64,000 nucleotides of DNA from Paenibacillus soyae (lineage in GTDB: Bacteria > Bacillota > Bacilli > Paenibacillales > Paenibacillaceae), in the NCBI RefSeq assembly GCF_024623455.1, contig NZ_JANIPJ010000002.1, positions 372,001-436,000 of the forward strand, written 5' to 3'. Shown in pieces: positions 18,326 to 30,065 of this stretch. The position numbers and the translations under genes were made by a program. Under the pieces are notes generated by a model. The model was not told the origin of the DNA. It did no database searches and saw only the letters and a program-made list of their open reading frames with translations. Position 1 is the first letter of the stretch. Every line of letters begins with the position of its first letter.

Positions 18326-18883
18326 TTACGCTCTGGAAATATATTTGCCTTCGCGCGTATCGATGAGAAGCACGTCGCCTTCGTTGATGAACAGCGGCAC
18401 TTGAACGTTCAGGCCCGTCTCGACCTTCGCGCTTTTCGTGGCGCCTTGAGCCGTGTTGCCTTTAACGCCCGGCTCGGTCTCGATAACTTTCAAGTCGACG
18501 CTGTTCGGCATTTGGATACCGAGAATTTCGCCTTGGTAGCTCGAGATGTTCACGTTCATGTTTTCCTTCAGGAAGTTCAGCTCCCACTCCAGCTGGCTCT
18601 TGTCCAGGTTGAACTGGTCAAACGTTTCGTTGTCCATGAACGTATATTCGGAACCCGAGTTATACAAGTATTGAACCGCTCTGTTCTCGATTTGCGCGCG
18701 GCCGATCGTCTCGCCTGCGCGGAATGTTTTCTCTACGACGTTGCCGTTGCGGAGGTTTTTCAGCTTGGAGCGCACGAATGCGGCGCCTTTGCCCGGCTTC
18801 ACGTGCTGGAAGTCCAGAACGGTGAAGATGTCATTGTCCACTTGGACGGTTAAGCCTGTTTTAAAATCGTTTACTGAAATCAT
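18326..18883 (-). CDS. efp: Translation elongation factor P
   Basis: Relieves ribosome stalling at polyproline stretches. 185 residues in three beta-barrel domains, beginning [18 protein letters not shown]. The loop VKPGKGAAF carries K32, the residue that is post-translationally modified in many bacteria. The C-terminal domain ends with [22 protein letters not shown]. Lies 28 bases after pepP in the conserved aroQ-pepP-efp order. An AGGAGG-type site precedes the ATG. Confidence 0.97.
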   Translation of the reverse strand: MISVNDFKTGLTVQVDNDIFTVLDFQHVKPGKGAAFVRSKLKNLRNGNVVEKTFRAGETIGRAQIENRAVQYLYNSGSEYTFMDNETFDQFNLDKSQLEWELNFLKENMNVNISSYQGEILGIQMPNSVDLKVIETEPGVKGNTAQGATKSAKVETGLNVQVPLFINEGDVLLIDTREGKYISRA

Positions 18884-18911
18884 TGCTGATTCCCTCCTGA
18901 ATGTGGTGTGC

Positions 18912-19985
18912 CTATCCCAGGCAGATCAGGTCTTTCGGGGATGAGGTCAATATTTTAATACCGGATTCCGTGATCACGATGTCATCCTCGATGCGTACGC
19001 CGCCGAAGCCGGGGACGTAGATGCCAGGTTCAACCGTAACGGTCATGCCGGGGGTTAAAATCGTGTCGCTAAGCCTGGACAGACGCGGCGCTTCGTGAAT
19101 TTCCATTCCGAGACCATGTCCCGTGCCATGTCCGAAGTTGTCGCCATAGCCGTATTTGGCAATGATATCGCGGCAAAGCACGTCCGCTTCCAGACCGGAC
19201 ATACCCGGACGGATATGCTCCAGGGCGTGAAGTTGCGCTTCCAGCACGATGTTGTAAATCTCCTTGTGCTTCTCGCTCGGCTTGCCGATGACGACGGTGC
19301 GCGTCAAATCCGAGCAATATCCGTTGTAATAGGCGCCGAAGTCCAGCTTCACGAACTCGTCGACCCCGATCAAGCGGCCGCTCGCCACGCCGTGAGGCAG
19401 CGCCGAACGTTCGCCCGAAGCGACGATCGTATCGAAGGAGGAGCTCGTAGCCCCGTGGCTTCGCATGAACACTTCCATCTCCAGTGCGATATCCGTTTCC
19501 CTCATGCCCGTCGCGAGAACGCCGGTAATGTGCTTGAATGTGCGGTCGGCTAAGTCAGCGGCTTCCTGCATGATCTGCAGCTCCGCCTCGTCCTTGATCA
19601 TTCTCAGCTTCTCGACAAGCCCCGCGGCCGGTACCAATTCGATTCCGCCAAGCAAGCCGCCCCACTGGATGAATTCGCCGTAGCTGACATGCTCCTGCTC
19701 GAAACCAAGCTTGCGAATGCCCGACTTCTCCAGAAGCGCGCGAATTTCTTCGAGCGGGCTGGTGCCGTGCTCGATGACTTGAAATCCGGTTAACTGTTCC
19801 GCCGCCTGCACACGGTAGCGGAAGTCGGTCAAAAAGTAGCTCTCCGCCGACGTGATCAGCGCATATCCCGCGGAACCCGTAAATCCGGTAATATACCTCC
19901 TATTGTACGGGCTGGCGATTAACAGAGCCTCTAATCCTTTCTCGTCCAGCAGCCCACGCAGCTTCTTCACTCGATCGATTGTCAT
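18912..19985 (-). CDS. pepP: Xaa-Pro aminopeptidase (M24 family)
   Basis: Dinuclear-metal aminopeptidase that removes N-terminal residues before proline. 357 residues: a creatinase-like N-terminal domain (residues 1-125) and a pita-bread catalytic domain. Metal ligands visible: D in [16 protein letters not shown] (two), H in [16 protein letters not shown] in VEPGIYVPG and E in GGVRIEDD. It corresponds to B. subtilis YqhT and sits between aroQ and efp. Confidence 0.94.
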   Translation of the reverse strand: MTIDRVKKLRGLLDEKGLEALLIASPYNRRYITGFTGSAGYALITSAESYFLTDFRYRVQAAEQLTGFQVIEHGTSPLEEIRALLEKSGIRKLGFEQEHVSYGEFIQWGGLLGGIELVPAAGLVEKLRMIKDEAELQIMQEAADLADRTFKHITGVLATGMRETDIALEMEVFMRSHGATSSSFDTIVASGERSALPHGVASGRLIGVDEFVKLDFGAYYNGYCSDLTRTVVIGKPSEKHKEIYNIVLEAQLHALEHIRPGMSGLEADVLCRDIIAKYGYGDNFGHGTGHGLGMEIHEAPRLSRLSDTILTPGMTVTVEPGIYVPGFGGVRIEDDIVITESGIKILTSSPKDLICLG

Positions 19986-20005
19986 CCCTGCTCACTCCTT
20001 CATTC

Positions 20006-20452
20006 CTAGCTGCTCTTCTGTCCGAGCAATCGCGCCAGCTCGCTTAAAGCCATCAGATAGCCGTTCGAGCCAAAGCCCGCGATCTGCCCGACGGCGATCG
20101 GCGCGACCACCGAGTGATGCCTGAACGCTTCCCTCTTGTGGATGTTCGACAAATGCACCTCGATAACCGGCAGCGAGACCGCACCGAGCGCGTCGCGTAT
20201 AGCATAGCTGTAATGCGTCCATGCGCCGGGATTAATGACGATTCCGTCTTCCTGGCCGTAGGCGCTATGTATGCGGTCGATCATTTCGCCCTCGTGATTC
20301 GTCTGGAAGAACGACACTTGGACGCCAAGCTCGTCCGCCCGCTCCATTACCATGTTCTCGATGGCGGCCAGCGTTTCGCTGCCGTAAACGCCGGGCTCTC
20401 TAATGCCTAACATGTTCAGGTTAGGACCGTTAAGTACTGCGATTCTGAGCAT
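20006..20452 (-). CDS. aroQ: Type II 3-dehydroquinate dehydratase
   Basis: Third step of the shikimate pathway. 148 residues, usual length. Seen: [19 protein letters not shown] with the catalytic tyrosine, [29 protein letters not shown] and [17 protein letters not shown] with the catalytic histidine. The start is ATG 20452 with GGGAGGTG upstream; the frame is open to 20542 but that part is not conserved. An extended -10 (TGGTAAAAT, at 20506-20514) lies about 55 bases upstream and probably serves aroQ-pepP-efp. Confidence 0.96.
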   Translation of the reverse strand: MLRIAVLNGPNLNMLGIREPGVYGSETLAAIENMVMERADELGVQVSFFQTNHEGEMIDRIHSAYGQEDGIVINPGAWTHYSYAIRDALGAVSLPVIEVHLSNIHKREAFRHHSVVAPIAVGQIAGFGSNGYLMALSELARLLGQKSS

Positions 20453-20543
20453 GCCAGCACCTCCCAAGCAACTCTCATTTGCGCTATCGTCCAAGATCAT
20501 TAGACATTTTACCACAAATGTCCTCCGCTTGAGAAGTAACAAC

Positions 20544-21056
20544 TCAACTCTTCGCCGTCATCGGCTCCCTGGACGCTTCGTCGTTGAATTCGAAAGCAAT
20601 GGAATAACCAATAAATACTCCCCAGACCGTGAAGATGCAAGCCTCGGTAAAGATCGTATTCCAGCCGATTTCGTTCAGCCATCCGGTAATGCCGAGCAGC
20701 GGTCCAATACCCGCAAAGATAACAGCCCACCAGATCAAGCCGTAGAAAATCCCCGCCCAAGGACCTCTCAGCTTGCCCAGCGCGACCTTATACAATAAAG
20801 CCGCTATGATCGAGAATACGATAAAGCTTGCGATGCCGATTACGATGCCCCAGCCCGCGCGCAGAAAGCTCTGTTCGAAGAAATTATCCGCCAAAAAACC
20901 CGGAAGCACCTTCGTAAAGTTCATCTCGTAACAAATCCAGCGCAGCACGCAGAAGAACAAGCCCGCAAAAAAACCGATCTCCATCGGATATAACCATGGG
21001 TTGGTTCGATGCTTCTTCTCCGTGTCATTCAATTTGGACCTTGCTTGGATATTCAT
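20544..21056 (-). CDS. yqhR: YqhR family membrane protein
   Basis: 170 residues with four or five transmembrane helices, beginning with a hydrophilic stretch rich in lysine. The pattern [16 protein letters not shown] and a [13 protein letters not shown] segment match YqhR, which in B. subtilis lies between yqhQ and aroQ as here. Function unknown. Divergent from yqhQ, with a 188-base region between them. Confidence 0.82.
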   Translation of the reverse strand: MNIQARSKLNDTEKKHRTNPWLYPMEIGFFAGLFFCVLRWICYEMNFTKVLPGFLADNFFEQSFLRAGWGIVIGIASFIVFSIIAALLYKVALGKLRGPWAGIFYGLIWWAVIFAGIGPLLGITGWLNEIGWNTIFTEACIFTVWGVFIGYSIAFEFNDEASREPMTAKS

Positions 21057-21244
21057 TCCGTTCTCTCCTTTTGTACTTCCGATTTGCGATTACATTGTAA
21101 CTATCCACTAACAGCAATCTACCGCTAGTATGTGACGATTCAGCCGGATTTTAACCGTTCGGCCGTGACGTGCATTTGATGGTCAGATCAAGTACAATAG
21201 CAATATAACCGAATAGAAGAACTATCAAGGAAGGTGGCACTAAC

Positions 21245-22213
21245 TTGTCTCAAGATCCACGGAATATTTATGGCGGACAAGCCGTCATCGAAGGCGTCAT
21301 GTTCGCGGGGAAACACGTGAACGTTACGGCTGTCAGGCGCAAGAACGATGAAATCGTCTTTTACGAGGTCCCTCGCAAAACTTACCGCTGGATGCAGCCG
21401 CTCAAGAAAATCCCGTTCGTACGCGGTGTCGCCGGCATACTCGATTCCAGCGCCAAGGGCTCCCAGCACCTTAATTTCTCCATGGAGAAGTACGCGGAGG
21501 ATGAAGCGGAAGAAGAGCAAGCCCAGACCGCAGCCGCTCCGCCGCCGCCCGACATAACCAAGAAGAGCGGCTTCAGCGCAGGGATGATCGTCAGCGTAGC
21601 CGTTGCGGGAGTGCTTTCCTTTATAGCGGGTAAAGTGATCTTCACCGGCGTGCCGGCCATATTGGAATCTTTGCTGTTCGAGGGGTTATTCGAGAATAAG
21701 GTCGGTCATAATTTATTAGAAGGACTCATCAAAATCATCATGCTGCTGGCTTATCTTTATTTTATCTCGTTAACGCCTCTTATTAAGCGTCTGTTCCAGT
21801 ACCATGGAGCCGAGCATAAAGTAATCAGCGCATACGAAGCGGGTGAAGAGCTGACGGTGAACAACGTGCAGAAATACAGTCGGCTTCATTACCGCTGCGG
21901 CTCCAGCTTCATTATATTTACGGTCATTGTGGGCGTCGTCATTTATTCGCTTCCCGTATTCACATGGGAAACGATATGGGAGCGGGTCGTCATTCGTCTG
22001 GCGCTGCTGCCTCTTGTGCTCGGGGTCTCCTATGAAGTATTGCGGATCACGAACGCGATGAGGGATTTGCCCGTTCTGCGTTACCTCGGCTATCCGGGGC
22101 TGTGGCTGCAGCTGCTCACGACCAAAGAACCGAAGGACGACCAAGTAGCCGTATCCATCGCTTCCTTCAACAGAATGCGAGAGCTCGACCGCCAAATATC
22201 CCAAACTTCCTGA
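21245..22213 (+). CDS. yqhQ: YqhQ family (DUF1385) membrane protein
   Basis: 322 residues. N-terminal GGQAVIEGVMFAG is the family signature; a low-complexity acidic/proline stretch follows near residues 82-103, then three or four membrane helices with FQYHGAEHKVISAYEAGEEL and LHYRCGSSFIIFTV between them. The His/Glu/Cys-containing motifs suggest a metal site, but no activity is established. Start TTG 21245 behind AAGGAAGGTG. In B. subtilis the homologue is YqhQ; distant homologues have been called PrmC-linked proteins. Confidence 0.88.
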   Translation: MSQDPRNIYGGQAVIEGVMFAGKHVNVTAVRRKNDEIVFYEVPRKTYRWMQPLKKIPFVRGVAGILDSSAKGSQHLNFSMEKYAEDEAEEEQAQTAAAPPPPDITKKSGFSAGMIVSVAVAGVLSFIAGKVIFTGVPAILESLLFEGLFENKVGHNLLEGLIKIIMLLAYLYFISLTPLIKRLFQYHGAEHKVISAYEAGEELTVNNVQKYSRLHYRCGSSFIIFTVIVGVVIYSLPVFTWETIWERVVIRLALLPLVLGVSYEVLRITNAMRDLPVLRYLGYPGLWLQLLTTKEPKDDQVAVSIASFNRMRELDRQISQTS

Positions 22214-22228
22214 TAGGATCGGAAAGGC

Positions 22229-22564
22229 GTGATGAACATGTTCAATCGCGGAAAGCGTGCGGGCAAGTGGAATGCAGCGGCAGTAATCGTCCTTGTCCTA
22301 TTCGTGATCGGCCTCATTGTGGGACTGCGAGATAATCTTCTCCAGTTGCTCCTGCCGATCGTCATCCTTGGAGGAATCTTCCTCCTATACAAATATCCTC
22401 CTTCCTTTCTCGGAGGCGCTCGAGGCGGCCGGAAGCATGCGCACGTCACGCAATCCCGCCCTTCAGCAACCAAACCCAAATCCAGCCGTCCCCGCTCCAA
22501 GAATGTCCCGTTCCGGGTCATTGAAGGCGGCAAGGACGACGATGATCTCCCCAAATATCATTAA
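22229..22564 (+). CDS. Hypothetical small membrane protein
   Basis: About 111 residues: a short basic N-terminus, two adjacent transmembrane helices (about residues 15-32 and 38-53), and a basic then acidic C-terminal tail with RSKNVPFRVIEGGKDDDD. I do not recognise a family. It follows yqhQ by 15 bases with a GGAAAGG site and is probably co-transcribed. GTG 22229, ATG 22232 and ATG 22238 are all possible starts. Confidence 0.7.
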   Translation: MMNMFNRGKRAGKWNAAAVIVLVLFVIGLIVGLRDNLLQLLLPIVILGGIFLLYKYPPSFLGGARGGRKHAHVTQSRPSATKPKSSRPRSKNVPFRVIEGGKDDDDLPKYH

Positions 22565-22612
22565 AAAGAAGAAGGTCAGAGGAGCCATTCGCTCCGCTGA
22601 CCTTCTTCTTTT
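22563..22612. terminator. Bidirectional terminator between the yqhQ unit and mntR
   Basis: Long inverted repeat: AAAGAAGAAGGTCAG and CTGACCTTCTTCTTTT with an inner GGAGC/GCTCC. It carries A and T tracts for use from both sides. Confidence 0.9.
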
Positions 22613-22639
22613 GTCCGTGTGCCGCATGCACGCTATGTA

Positions 22640-23062
22640 TTATTCCGTTTCCATCACGGAGCGAAGAGCTTTCAGCTCGTCCAATCTGGAGCTGTCCCTC
22701 CGGAAGTATTCGACCAGCGTCTCGATGCAGGTTATCGAATCCCAGCTCAGATGATGCTCGATGCCTTCCACGTCCTTGTATATATTCTCTTCCTGGACGC
22801 CGATCGTTTCCAAAAACGATTCGAGCAGATGATGGCGGTCGACAAGCCTCTTCCCCATCTTTTTTCCTTTATTGGTGAGAACAAGTCCCCTGTATTTCTC
22901 GTAAATAAGGTAGTTATCCTTATCCAGCTTCTGAATCATCTTCGTGACGGAGGACGGATGAACCTCAAGCCCTTCCGCTATATCGGATACGCGAGCATAT
23001 CCTTTCTCGTCGATTAATTTATAGATTCGTTCCAAGTAGTCTTCCATGCTTGGAGTCGGCAC
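22640..23062 (-). CDS. mntR: Manganese-responsive transcriptional regulator MntR
   Basis: DtxR-family repressor of manganese uptake. 140 residues: winged helix with [28 protein letters not shown], then the dimerisation and metal-binding domain with [15 protein letters not shown] and [10 protein letters not shown]. The start is GTG 23062 (MPTPSMEDY), giving the expected MntR length; a frame to 23122 begins at the -10 element of the predicted promoter (23117-23146) and is therefore excluded. No manganese transporter gene is in the window. Confidence 0.93.
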   Translation of the reverse strand: MPTPSMEDYLERIYKLIDEKGYARVSDIAEGLEVHPSSVTKMIQKLDKDNYLIYEKYRGLVLTNKGKKMGKRLVDRHHLLESFLETIGVQEENIYKDVEGIEHHLSWDSITCIETLVEYFRRDSSRLDELKALRSVMETE

Positions 23063-23116
23063 CTTAGAACCCCCTAACCTTGCTTCTTCACCCAGTTGCC
23101 TCGGCGTTACTCTAAG

Positions 23117-23146
23117 TATCATACACTGTTCCTCCTCCCGACTGCA
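23117..23146 (-). promoter_or_regulatory. Sigma-A promoter for mntR
   Basis: TTGCAG, 18 bases, TATGAT on the minus strand. The predicted start lies about 50 bases before GTG 23062. Confidence 0.55.
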
Positions 23147-23286
23147 ACCCGCCGCCGCTATTCATTGGCAGAATGCGGATGGTCTAAGCCCACTTTCCAG
23201 ACTACGAGTTGCCGGCATCACGCACACTAAAACGTGATTTTTTATAACCGTTTTCCGAGCTGGATTCCATTATAGGGGGTACTTTC

Positions 23287-24354
23287 ATGACCCAGCAATT
23301 AGTAGAACGTCCGCGCGTCGACCGGTCCGCGCTATCCTTTGTGCCGGAGCTCGTCTATTTCGAGCCCGCGGCGCTCGATTATCCGAAAGGACGTCGAATT
23401 TATGATTGGGTGAACAAGGAAGGCATACCTTACCGGATGACGACCTCCCACAACCGCATCACCAACCTGCCTGGGGACACGGAGCTGGAGCAATATAAAA
23501 TCGCCAAGCGTACGCTGGTTGTCGGGCTGCGCAAGACGCTCAAGTTCGACACCTCGAAGCCTTCCGCGGAATACGCGATTCCGATCGCGACCGGCTGCAT
23601 GGCGCATTGCCATTATTGCTATTTGCAGACGACGCTGGGCGCCAAGCCGTATATACGCGTATACGTCAACATCGACGATATCTTGGACGCCGCGCAAGGC
23701 TACATTGACGAGCGCGCTCCCGAAATCACGAGATTCGAAGCGGCGTGCACTTCGGATCCCGTCGGTCTCGAGCCCATTACGGGCAGCCTACGGGAGCTTA
23801 TCGAATACATGGGAAAGCAGCCTCTGGCCCGTCTGCGGTTCGTGACGAAGTTTCATCACGTCGATTCGCTGCTGGACGCGAACCATAACGGCCATACGCG
23901 CATTCGATTCAGCGTGAACAGCAAATACGTAATCAAGCATTTTGAGCCTTCCACCTCTAGATTCGAGCAGCGGATCGAGGCCGCAGCGAAATGCGCCGCC
24001 GCCGGGTACCCCATCGGGTTTATTATCGCTCCGATTATTTGGCACGACGGCTGGGAGGAAGGCTATGCCGAGCTGATTGCCGAGCTCGACAAAGCGCTGC
24101 CGAAGGACGCCAGGGAGAATCTCACCTTCGAGCTGATCCAGCATCGATTCACGAGTACCGCCAAAAACGTCATCGAGAAGCGGTACCCGAAAACGAAGCT
24201 CGAGATGGACATCGAAAAAAGAAAATACAAATGGGGCCGCTGGGGACAAGGCAAATACGTATACCCCGATGAACAAGCAGACGCGCTCCGCTTATTCATA
24301 TCGGAGCGCGTCTTCCATCATTTCCCGGAGGGGAAAATCGAATATTTTACCTAG
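23287..24354 (+). CDS. splB: Spore photoproduct lyase
   Basis: Radical-SAM enzyme that directly reverses the thymine dimer formed in UV-irradiated spore DNA. 355 residues. The iron-sulfur motif is C104-x3-C108-x2-C111 (GCMAHCHYC), and the second essential cysteine is C154 in EAACTSDPVG, the counterpart of C141 in B. subtilis. The C-terminus ends EYFT as in the family. A GGGGG site precedes the ATG. No splA-like gene precedes it. A weak sigma-G-like GACTA, 18 bases, CACACTA lies at 23200-23229. Convergent with ccdA, 11 bases apart. Confidence 0.96.
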   Translation: MTQQLVERPRVDRSALSFVPELVYFEPAALDYPKGRRIYDWVNKEGIPYRMTTSHNRITNLPGDTELEQYKIAKRTLVVGLRKTLKFDTSKPSAEYAIPIATGCMAHCHYCYLQTTLGAKPYIRVYVNIDDILDAAQGYIDERAPEITRFEAACTSDPVGLEPITGSLRELIEYMGKQPLARLRFVTKFHHVDSLLDANHNGHTRIRFSVNSKYVIKHFEPSTSRFEQRIEAAAKCAAAGYPIGFIIAPIIWHDGWEEGYAELIAELDKALPKDARENLTFELIQHRFTSTAKNVIEKRYPKTKLEMDIEKRKYKWGRWGQGKYVYPDEQADALRLFISERVFHHFPEGKIEYFT

Positions 24355-24365
24355 CGTGGTAAATG

Positions 24366-25082
24366 CTAAAACTTCATCCATTCCGGCGTCATCATGTTCA
24401 GCCATATGGTGATTTTCGTCATTTGGTCCGAGAAGAGAAGGATACCCATCAAAATCATGACGGCTCCTCCGATTTTCATGACGACCGCGGAATATTTGAG
24501 GATCCATCTTGCGGTTCCGAGGAAAAAAGCGAGCACGAAAAACGGTATCGCGAATCCAAGCGCATAGGCGGATGTCAAACTGAACCACGTACCAGGCTCG
24601 GAGGCCGCAAGGCCGAGAATGGCCGTAAGCGCAGGGCCGATGCATGGCGTCCAGCCCGCCGAAAATCCGATTCCGAATATAAACGATCCGGCATAGCTGG
24701 CCTTTTTCGGGACATAATCCATTCTCCGTTCCTTCATCAGAAGGCTCGGCTGGAAGATGCCCATGAGGAATAATCCCATCAATATAATAAGAATCGCCGA
24801 TAATTGCCGGATTAGCTGATTGTATTCGCTGAAGAACTCGCTGAATACGTTCGTCCCGTAGCCGAGCGTATAGTAAACCGTACAAAAGCCGAGAACGAAA
24901 AACAACGTGTGCGTCAACATGAGCATGCGTTTTTTGGCTGTCATCTGCTGCGTATCTTTCAGCTCCGAGACGGAAATGCCGGTTATGTACGATAAATACG
25001 AGGGATAAAGCGGCAAGCAGCAGGGCGATACAAAGGAAGCAAAGCCTGCTCCGAACGCCAGCCATATGTTAATGTCGGTCAT
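24366..25082 (-). CDS. ccdA: Cytochrome c biogenesis protein CcdA
   Basis: Six-helix membrane protein that carries reducing power from thioredoxin across the membrane. 238 residues. The two redox cysteines appear in FVSPCCLPLYPSYLS and AGWTPCIGPALTA. In Bacillus CcdA serves cytochrome c maturation and the spore-cortex protein StoA. It follows znuB by 35 bases in the same direction and may be read from the zinc operon. Confidence 0.93.
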   Translation of the reverse strand: MTDINIWLAFGAGFASFVSPCCLPLYPSYLSYITGISVSELKDTQQMTAKKRMLMLTHTLFFVLGFCTVYYTLGYGTNVFSEFFSEYNQLIRQLSAILIILMGLFLMGIFQPSLLMKERRMDYVPKKASYAGSFIFGIGFSAGWTPCIGPALTAILGLAASEPGTWFSLTSAYALGFAIPFFVLAFFLGTARWILKYSAVVMKIGGAVMILMGILLFSDQMTKITIWLNMMTPEWMKF

Positions 25083-25117
25083 TCCCCTATTACACCCCTT
25101 TAGATCGTTACTAGTTC

Positions 25118-25924
25118 CTACCCTCCAAGCCGAAAGCCCCTTCTGACGAGAAGCAAAATCAGCAGCAGAGCGATAAGCAGCAAGACGATGGTGCCGCCCG
25201 GAGCCAAATTCCAGACGCCGGCGATCAGGAGGCCCGCGATGACGGCGAATTCGCCGATTGCGATAACCGTCATGAGACTTTGCTTGAAGCTTCGCGCGAT
25301 AATCAGGCTGCAGGCAGCCGGAATCGTCAGAAGAGCCGATACGAGCAGCGCGCCGACGATCTTGATCGCAACGCTGATCACTAAGGCCGTAAGCACGCTA
25401 ATCATAACATTATAGAATCGGACGGGCAAGCCGCTCACCGATGCCGCTTCTTCGTCAAAGGTGATAAGAAACAGTTCTTTCGACTGCGAAATAATGACGA
25501 TCAATACGACAGCCGTGACGCCGCCGATCGTATACAGATCCACATTGTCCAGCGTATAGATGCTGCCGAATAGATAGCTGTTCACATCCATCATGCTGTC
25601 GCCGGCCGTGAATAGAATCGAAGCAAGACCGATTCCGCCGGCCATAATAATGGCGAGCGACAGCTCGGCGTACGCTTTATAAGCTTTCCGAAGCTTCTCG
25701 ATCGCGAACGAAGCCGCAATCGCGAACAGCAGTCCCATCGCGATCGGATAGACGCCGACGATAAATCCGAGCGCCACGCCGGCGATGGCCACATGCGACA
25801 GCGTGTCTCCGATCATGGACAGCCGGCGCAGCACGAGAAAAAAACCCATAAGCGGCGCCGTGATGCCGATCAGCAGTCCGCCGATTAAAGCTCTTTGAAA
25901 AAATTCGCTAGTAACGATCTCCAA
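25118..25924 (-). CDS. znuB: Zinc ABC transporter, permease
   Basis: 268-residue integral membrane protein of the ABC-3 family with about eight helices, beginning with FFQRALIGGLLIGITAPLMG. Motifs LSMIGDTLSHVAIAGVALG and FDEEAASVSGLPV are typical. Its start overlaps the end of znuC by 17 bases, showing tight coupling. With ZnuA and ZnuC it imports zinc (possibly manganese). Confidence 0.93.
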   Translation of the reverse strand: MEIVTSEFFQRALIGGLLIGITAPLMGFFLVLRRLSMIGDTLSHVAIAGVALGFIVGVYPIAMGLLFAIAASFAIEKLRKAYKAYAELSLAIIMAGGIGLASILFTAGDSMMDVNSYLFGSIYTLDNVDLYTIGGVTAVVLIVIISQSKELFLITFDEEAASVSGLPVRFYNVMISVLTALVISVAIKIVGALLVSALLTIPAACSLIIARSFKQSLMTVIAIGEFAVIAGLLIAGVWNLAPGGTIVLLLIALLLILLLVRRGFRLGG

Positions 25925-26732
25925 CCGTAACGACCTCTCTCCCGCTCTCCATCCGCGCCCTTAAGCCTTTGAGACTATGCGCCAGATTGCTCTCGACGCA
26001 ATCCTGGGTATCGTGCGAATGGCGGATATAAAATTTCAGCTTGCCGGCCGAAGCCGCAGGCTCTTGCCCCAGGTACCCGCGAATCATCTCCATGTCATGG
26101 GAGACCATTAGGAACGTCATATTATGATGCTGATGCATATGCTTGATCATGTGGAAAAAGTTTTCCTGCGTCTCGGAGTCAATCCCGACGGTCGGTTCGT
26201 CCAAGATGAGCAGGGAAGGATTGTTAATTAGCGCCCGCGCCAGGAATACTCTTTGCTGCTGGCCTCCGGACAGCTGACCGATCTTCTTGTCGCTTAGATC
26301 GATAATACCCATCGCGTCTAGAGCGTCGTCCGCCTTCGATTGAACCGCTTTGGACAGCCTCCGAAACATATTTTTTCGGCCATACAGCCCGGACAGGACG
26401 ACCTCGCGCACGGTAGCCGGGAATTGCGGATTCAGGGCGTTCTTCTGCGGGACGTAACCAATACGATCCCAATCCTTGAATGACTGCACAGGCTGCCCGA
26501 ACAAACGGATTTCTCCCGCGCTCGGCTTTAGAAGTCCTACGATCATGCGCAGCAGCGTCGTTTTGCCTGCTCCGTTCGCTCCGATCAGACCGATAAAATC
26601 CCGTTCTTTGACCCCGAAGCTGACATCTTGCATAACCAGCTTCTGTTGATAAGAGAACGAGACCCGGTCAACGCTGATGACCTCGTTATGGCAGCTTTCG
26701 GCTGCTCTGTTGTTTGGTTTGATAACCGACAA
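25908..26732 (-). CDS. znuC: Zinc ABC transporter, ATP-binding protein
   Basis: 274 residues. Walker A GANGAGKTT, Q-loop region, signature LSGGQQQRVFLARAL and Walker B LLILDEPTVGID followed by a D-loop and switch histidine (MVSHDM). Start TTG 26732 behind GAGGAG. The last 50 residues or so extend beyond the ATPase core and include a Cys and several His, perhaps metal related. Middle gene of znuA-znuC-znuB. Confidence 0.93.
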   Translation of the reverse strand: MSVIKPNNRAAESCHNEVISVDRVSFSYQQKLVMQDVSFGVKERDFIGLIGANGAGKTTLLRMIVGLLKPSAGEIRLFGQPVQSFKDWDRIGYVPQKNALNPQFPATVREVVLSGLYGRKNMFRRLSKAVQSKADDALDAMGIIDLSDKKIGQLSGGQQQRVFLARALINNPSLLILDEPTVGIDSETQENFFHMIKHMHQHHNMTFLMVSHDMEMIRGYLGQEPAASAGKLKFYIRHSHDTQDCVESNLAHSLKGLRARMESGREVVTVGDRY

Positions 26733-26796
26733 TTGCCTCTCTCCTCACAGCAATAAAAATGGAGCTGAGGTCAGCTCCGTAAACAAACGGTCTATA

Positions 26797-27849
26797 TTAT
26801 TGTAAGGCTTGGATCAAATTTTGCAAGTTTCGTTCCATCAGCGACAAATACGTCTCCCCGGCTTTCTCCTGCTCCTTCGTGAGCCCCTCGAGCGGATTCA
26901 GCACCATCGTCTCCACATCCGCTTCGTTCGCCAGCGTTCTTGCGAGCTGATCCGATACGAGCTCCTCGAAGAAAATATATCGAACGCCGTTCTCCTCGAC
27001 GAATTTCGCAATCTTGAGCAGGTCCTGCGCCTTCGGCTCCGCTTCAGGGCTGAGTCCCATGATGGACACCTGATTTAAGCCGTAGTCCCTCGCCAAGTAA
27101 CCGAACGCCTGATGGGAGACAACCAAGTTTTTCTGCGTGACGGCAGACAGCGCGGCTTCGTAGTCGGCATCCAGCTTCTTGAGCTTGCCGAGCAAAGCCT
27201 CGAAGTTCGCTTCGTAATCATCCTTATGCGCGGCATCCGCTTCGACCAGGCTGTTCTTCACGTTCTCGGCCAGGATGATCGCCGATTTCGGGCTTACCCA
27301 TGTATGAGGATCGATGGCATGCGAATGCCCCTCCTCCTCGTGGGAGTGCTCTTCCTCCTCGTGCGCATGCTCCTCATGTGCCTCGCCCTCTTCGTCTCCG
27401 TCCAGAAGCGGAATGCCGACGCTCATTTCTTGGACCGCGACGCCGCTGTCGTCCGACAAGCCTTTCTGGAAGGTTTCGATCCATTGCTCGAGCCCCGCTC
27501 CATGGTATAGAAGCAGCTGCGCGCTTGAAGCTTCGCTTAAATCGCGGCTCTTCGGCGTCCAGTCATGCGGCTCTACGCCCGCGGCGACCAAATTGACCAC
27601 TTCTGCGTGCTCTCCGCCGATTTCCTTGGCCAAAAAATAAAGCGGATAGAAGCTCGTTACCACTTTCAAAGACGGATCCGCAGCTTGCACGTCTTCGTTG
27701 TCGGGCGCATTCGTTGATTCCTGCACTGTATTTGTTACGGTTACCGCATTCGCGTCATTCCCGTTATTTCCGCCGCAGCCTGCAAGCGCCAGCGCCATCA
27801 CGGCCGTAATCGCCGCGGCCGCGCTTTTTTTCATGCCAGAAGATTTCAT
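26797..27849 (-). CDS. znuA: Zinc ABC transporter, substrate-binding lipoprotein
   Basis: 350 residues. A lipoprotein signal peptide ends in the lipobox LALAGC (C25). Zinc ligands expected for the cluster 9 family are visible at H95 (EPHDW), H182 (DPHTW), H246 (SHQAFGYLA) and the acidic FFEE near 295. Between the first two lies a His/Glu-rich loop (about residues 158-177), a mark of zinc rather than manganese binders. First gene of the zinc operon, with a consensus promoter and a Zur box just upstream. Confidence 0.95.
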   Translation of the reverse strand: MKSSGMKKSAAAAITAVMALALAGCGGNNGNDANAVTVTNTVQESTNAPDNEDVQAADPSLKVVTSFYPLYFLAKEIGGEHAEVVNLVAAGVEPHDWTPKSRDLSEASSAQLLLYHGAGLEQWIETFQKGLSDDSGVAVQEMSVGIPLLDGDEEGEAHEEHAHEEEEHSHEEEGHSHAIDPHTWVSPKSAIILAENVKNSLVEADAAHKDDYEANFEALLGKLKKLDADYEAALSAVTQKNLVVSHQAFGYLARDYGLNQVSIMGLSPEAEPKAQDLLKIAKFVEENGVRYIFFEELVSDQLARTLANEADVETMVLNPLEGLTKEQEKAGETYLSLMERNLQNLIQALQ

Positions 27850-27879
27850 CTAAGTACACTCCGTCTCTCTTTTTAGTAA

Positions 27880-27894
27880 TCGTTACTATTACGT
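27880..27894. promoter_or_regulatory. Zur operator upstream of znuA
   Basis: The 15-base near-palindrome TCGTTACTATTACGT matches the Bacillus Zur 7-1-7 box TCGTAATNATTACGA at 12 of 14 defined positions. It covers roughly +1 to +14 of the predicted transcript, where bound Zur would block initiation. Confidence 0.7.
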
Positions 27895-27899
27895 TTAGT

Positions 27900-27928
27900 A
27901 TTATAAGACGCCTCTATTACCCTGTCAA
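27900..27928 (-). promoter_or_regulatory. Consensus sigma-A promoter of the znuACB operon
   Basis: TTGACA, 17 bases, TATAAT on the minus strand: a full consensus match with ideal spacing. Such a strong promoter needs tight repression, which the adjoining Zur box can give. Confidence 0.85.
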
Positions 27929-28000
27929 CCAACTTTTATTCGCCTGCAGCCGAATGATACGTTCAGTATAGTCAAACCTATTCATTCTTATGTCGCCAAA

Positions 28001-28042
28001 AAAGCCGTTCCTGATCTGCTGTATACAGAACAGGAACGGCTT
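28001..28042 (-). terminator. Terminator after metG
   Basis: Arms AAGCCGTTCCTG and CAGGAACGGCTT, perfectly paired, followed on the minus strand by a T run. It lies 15 bases after the metG stop. Confidence 0.85.
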
Positions 28043-28056
28043 ATTCAGGTTATTGT

Positions 28057-30060
<2,004 letters not shown>

Positions 30061-30065
30061 CTAAA

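Noticed and set aside
23200..23229. Sigma-G promoter for splB (GACTA, 18 bases, CACACTA)
   Set aside because: One mismatch in each element; splB is sigma-G dependent in B. subtilis, so it remains possible, but I do not list it as a feature.
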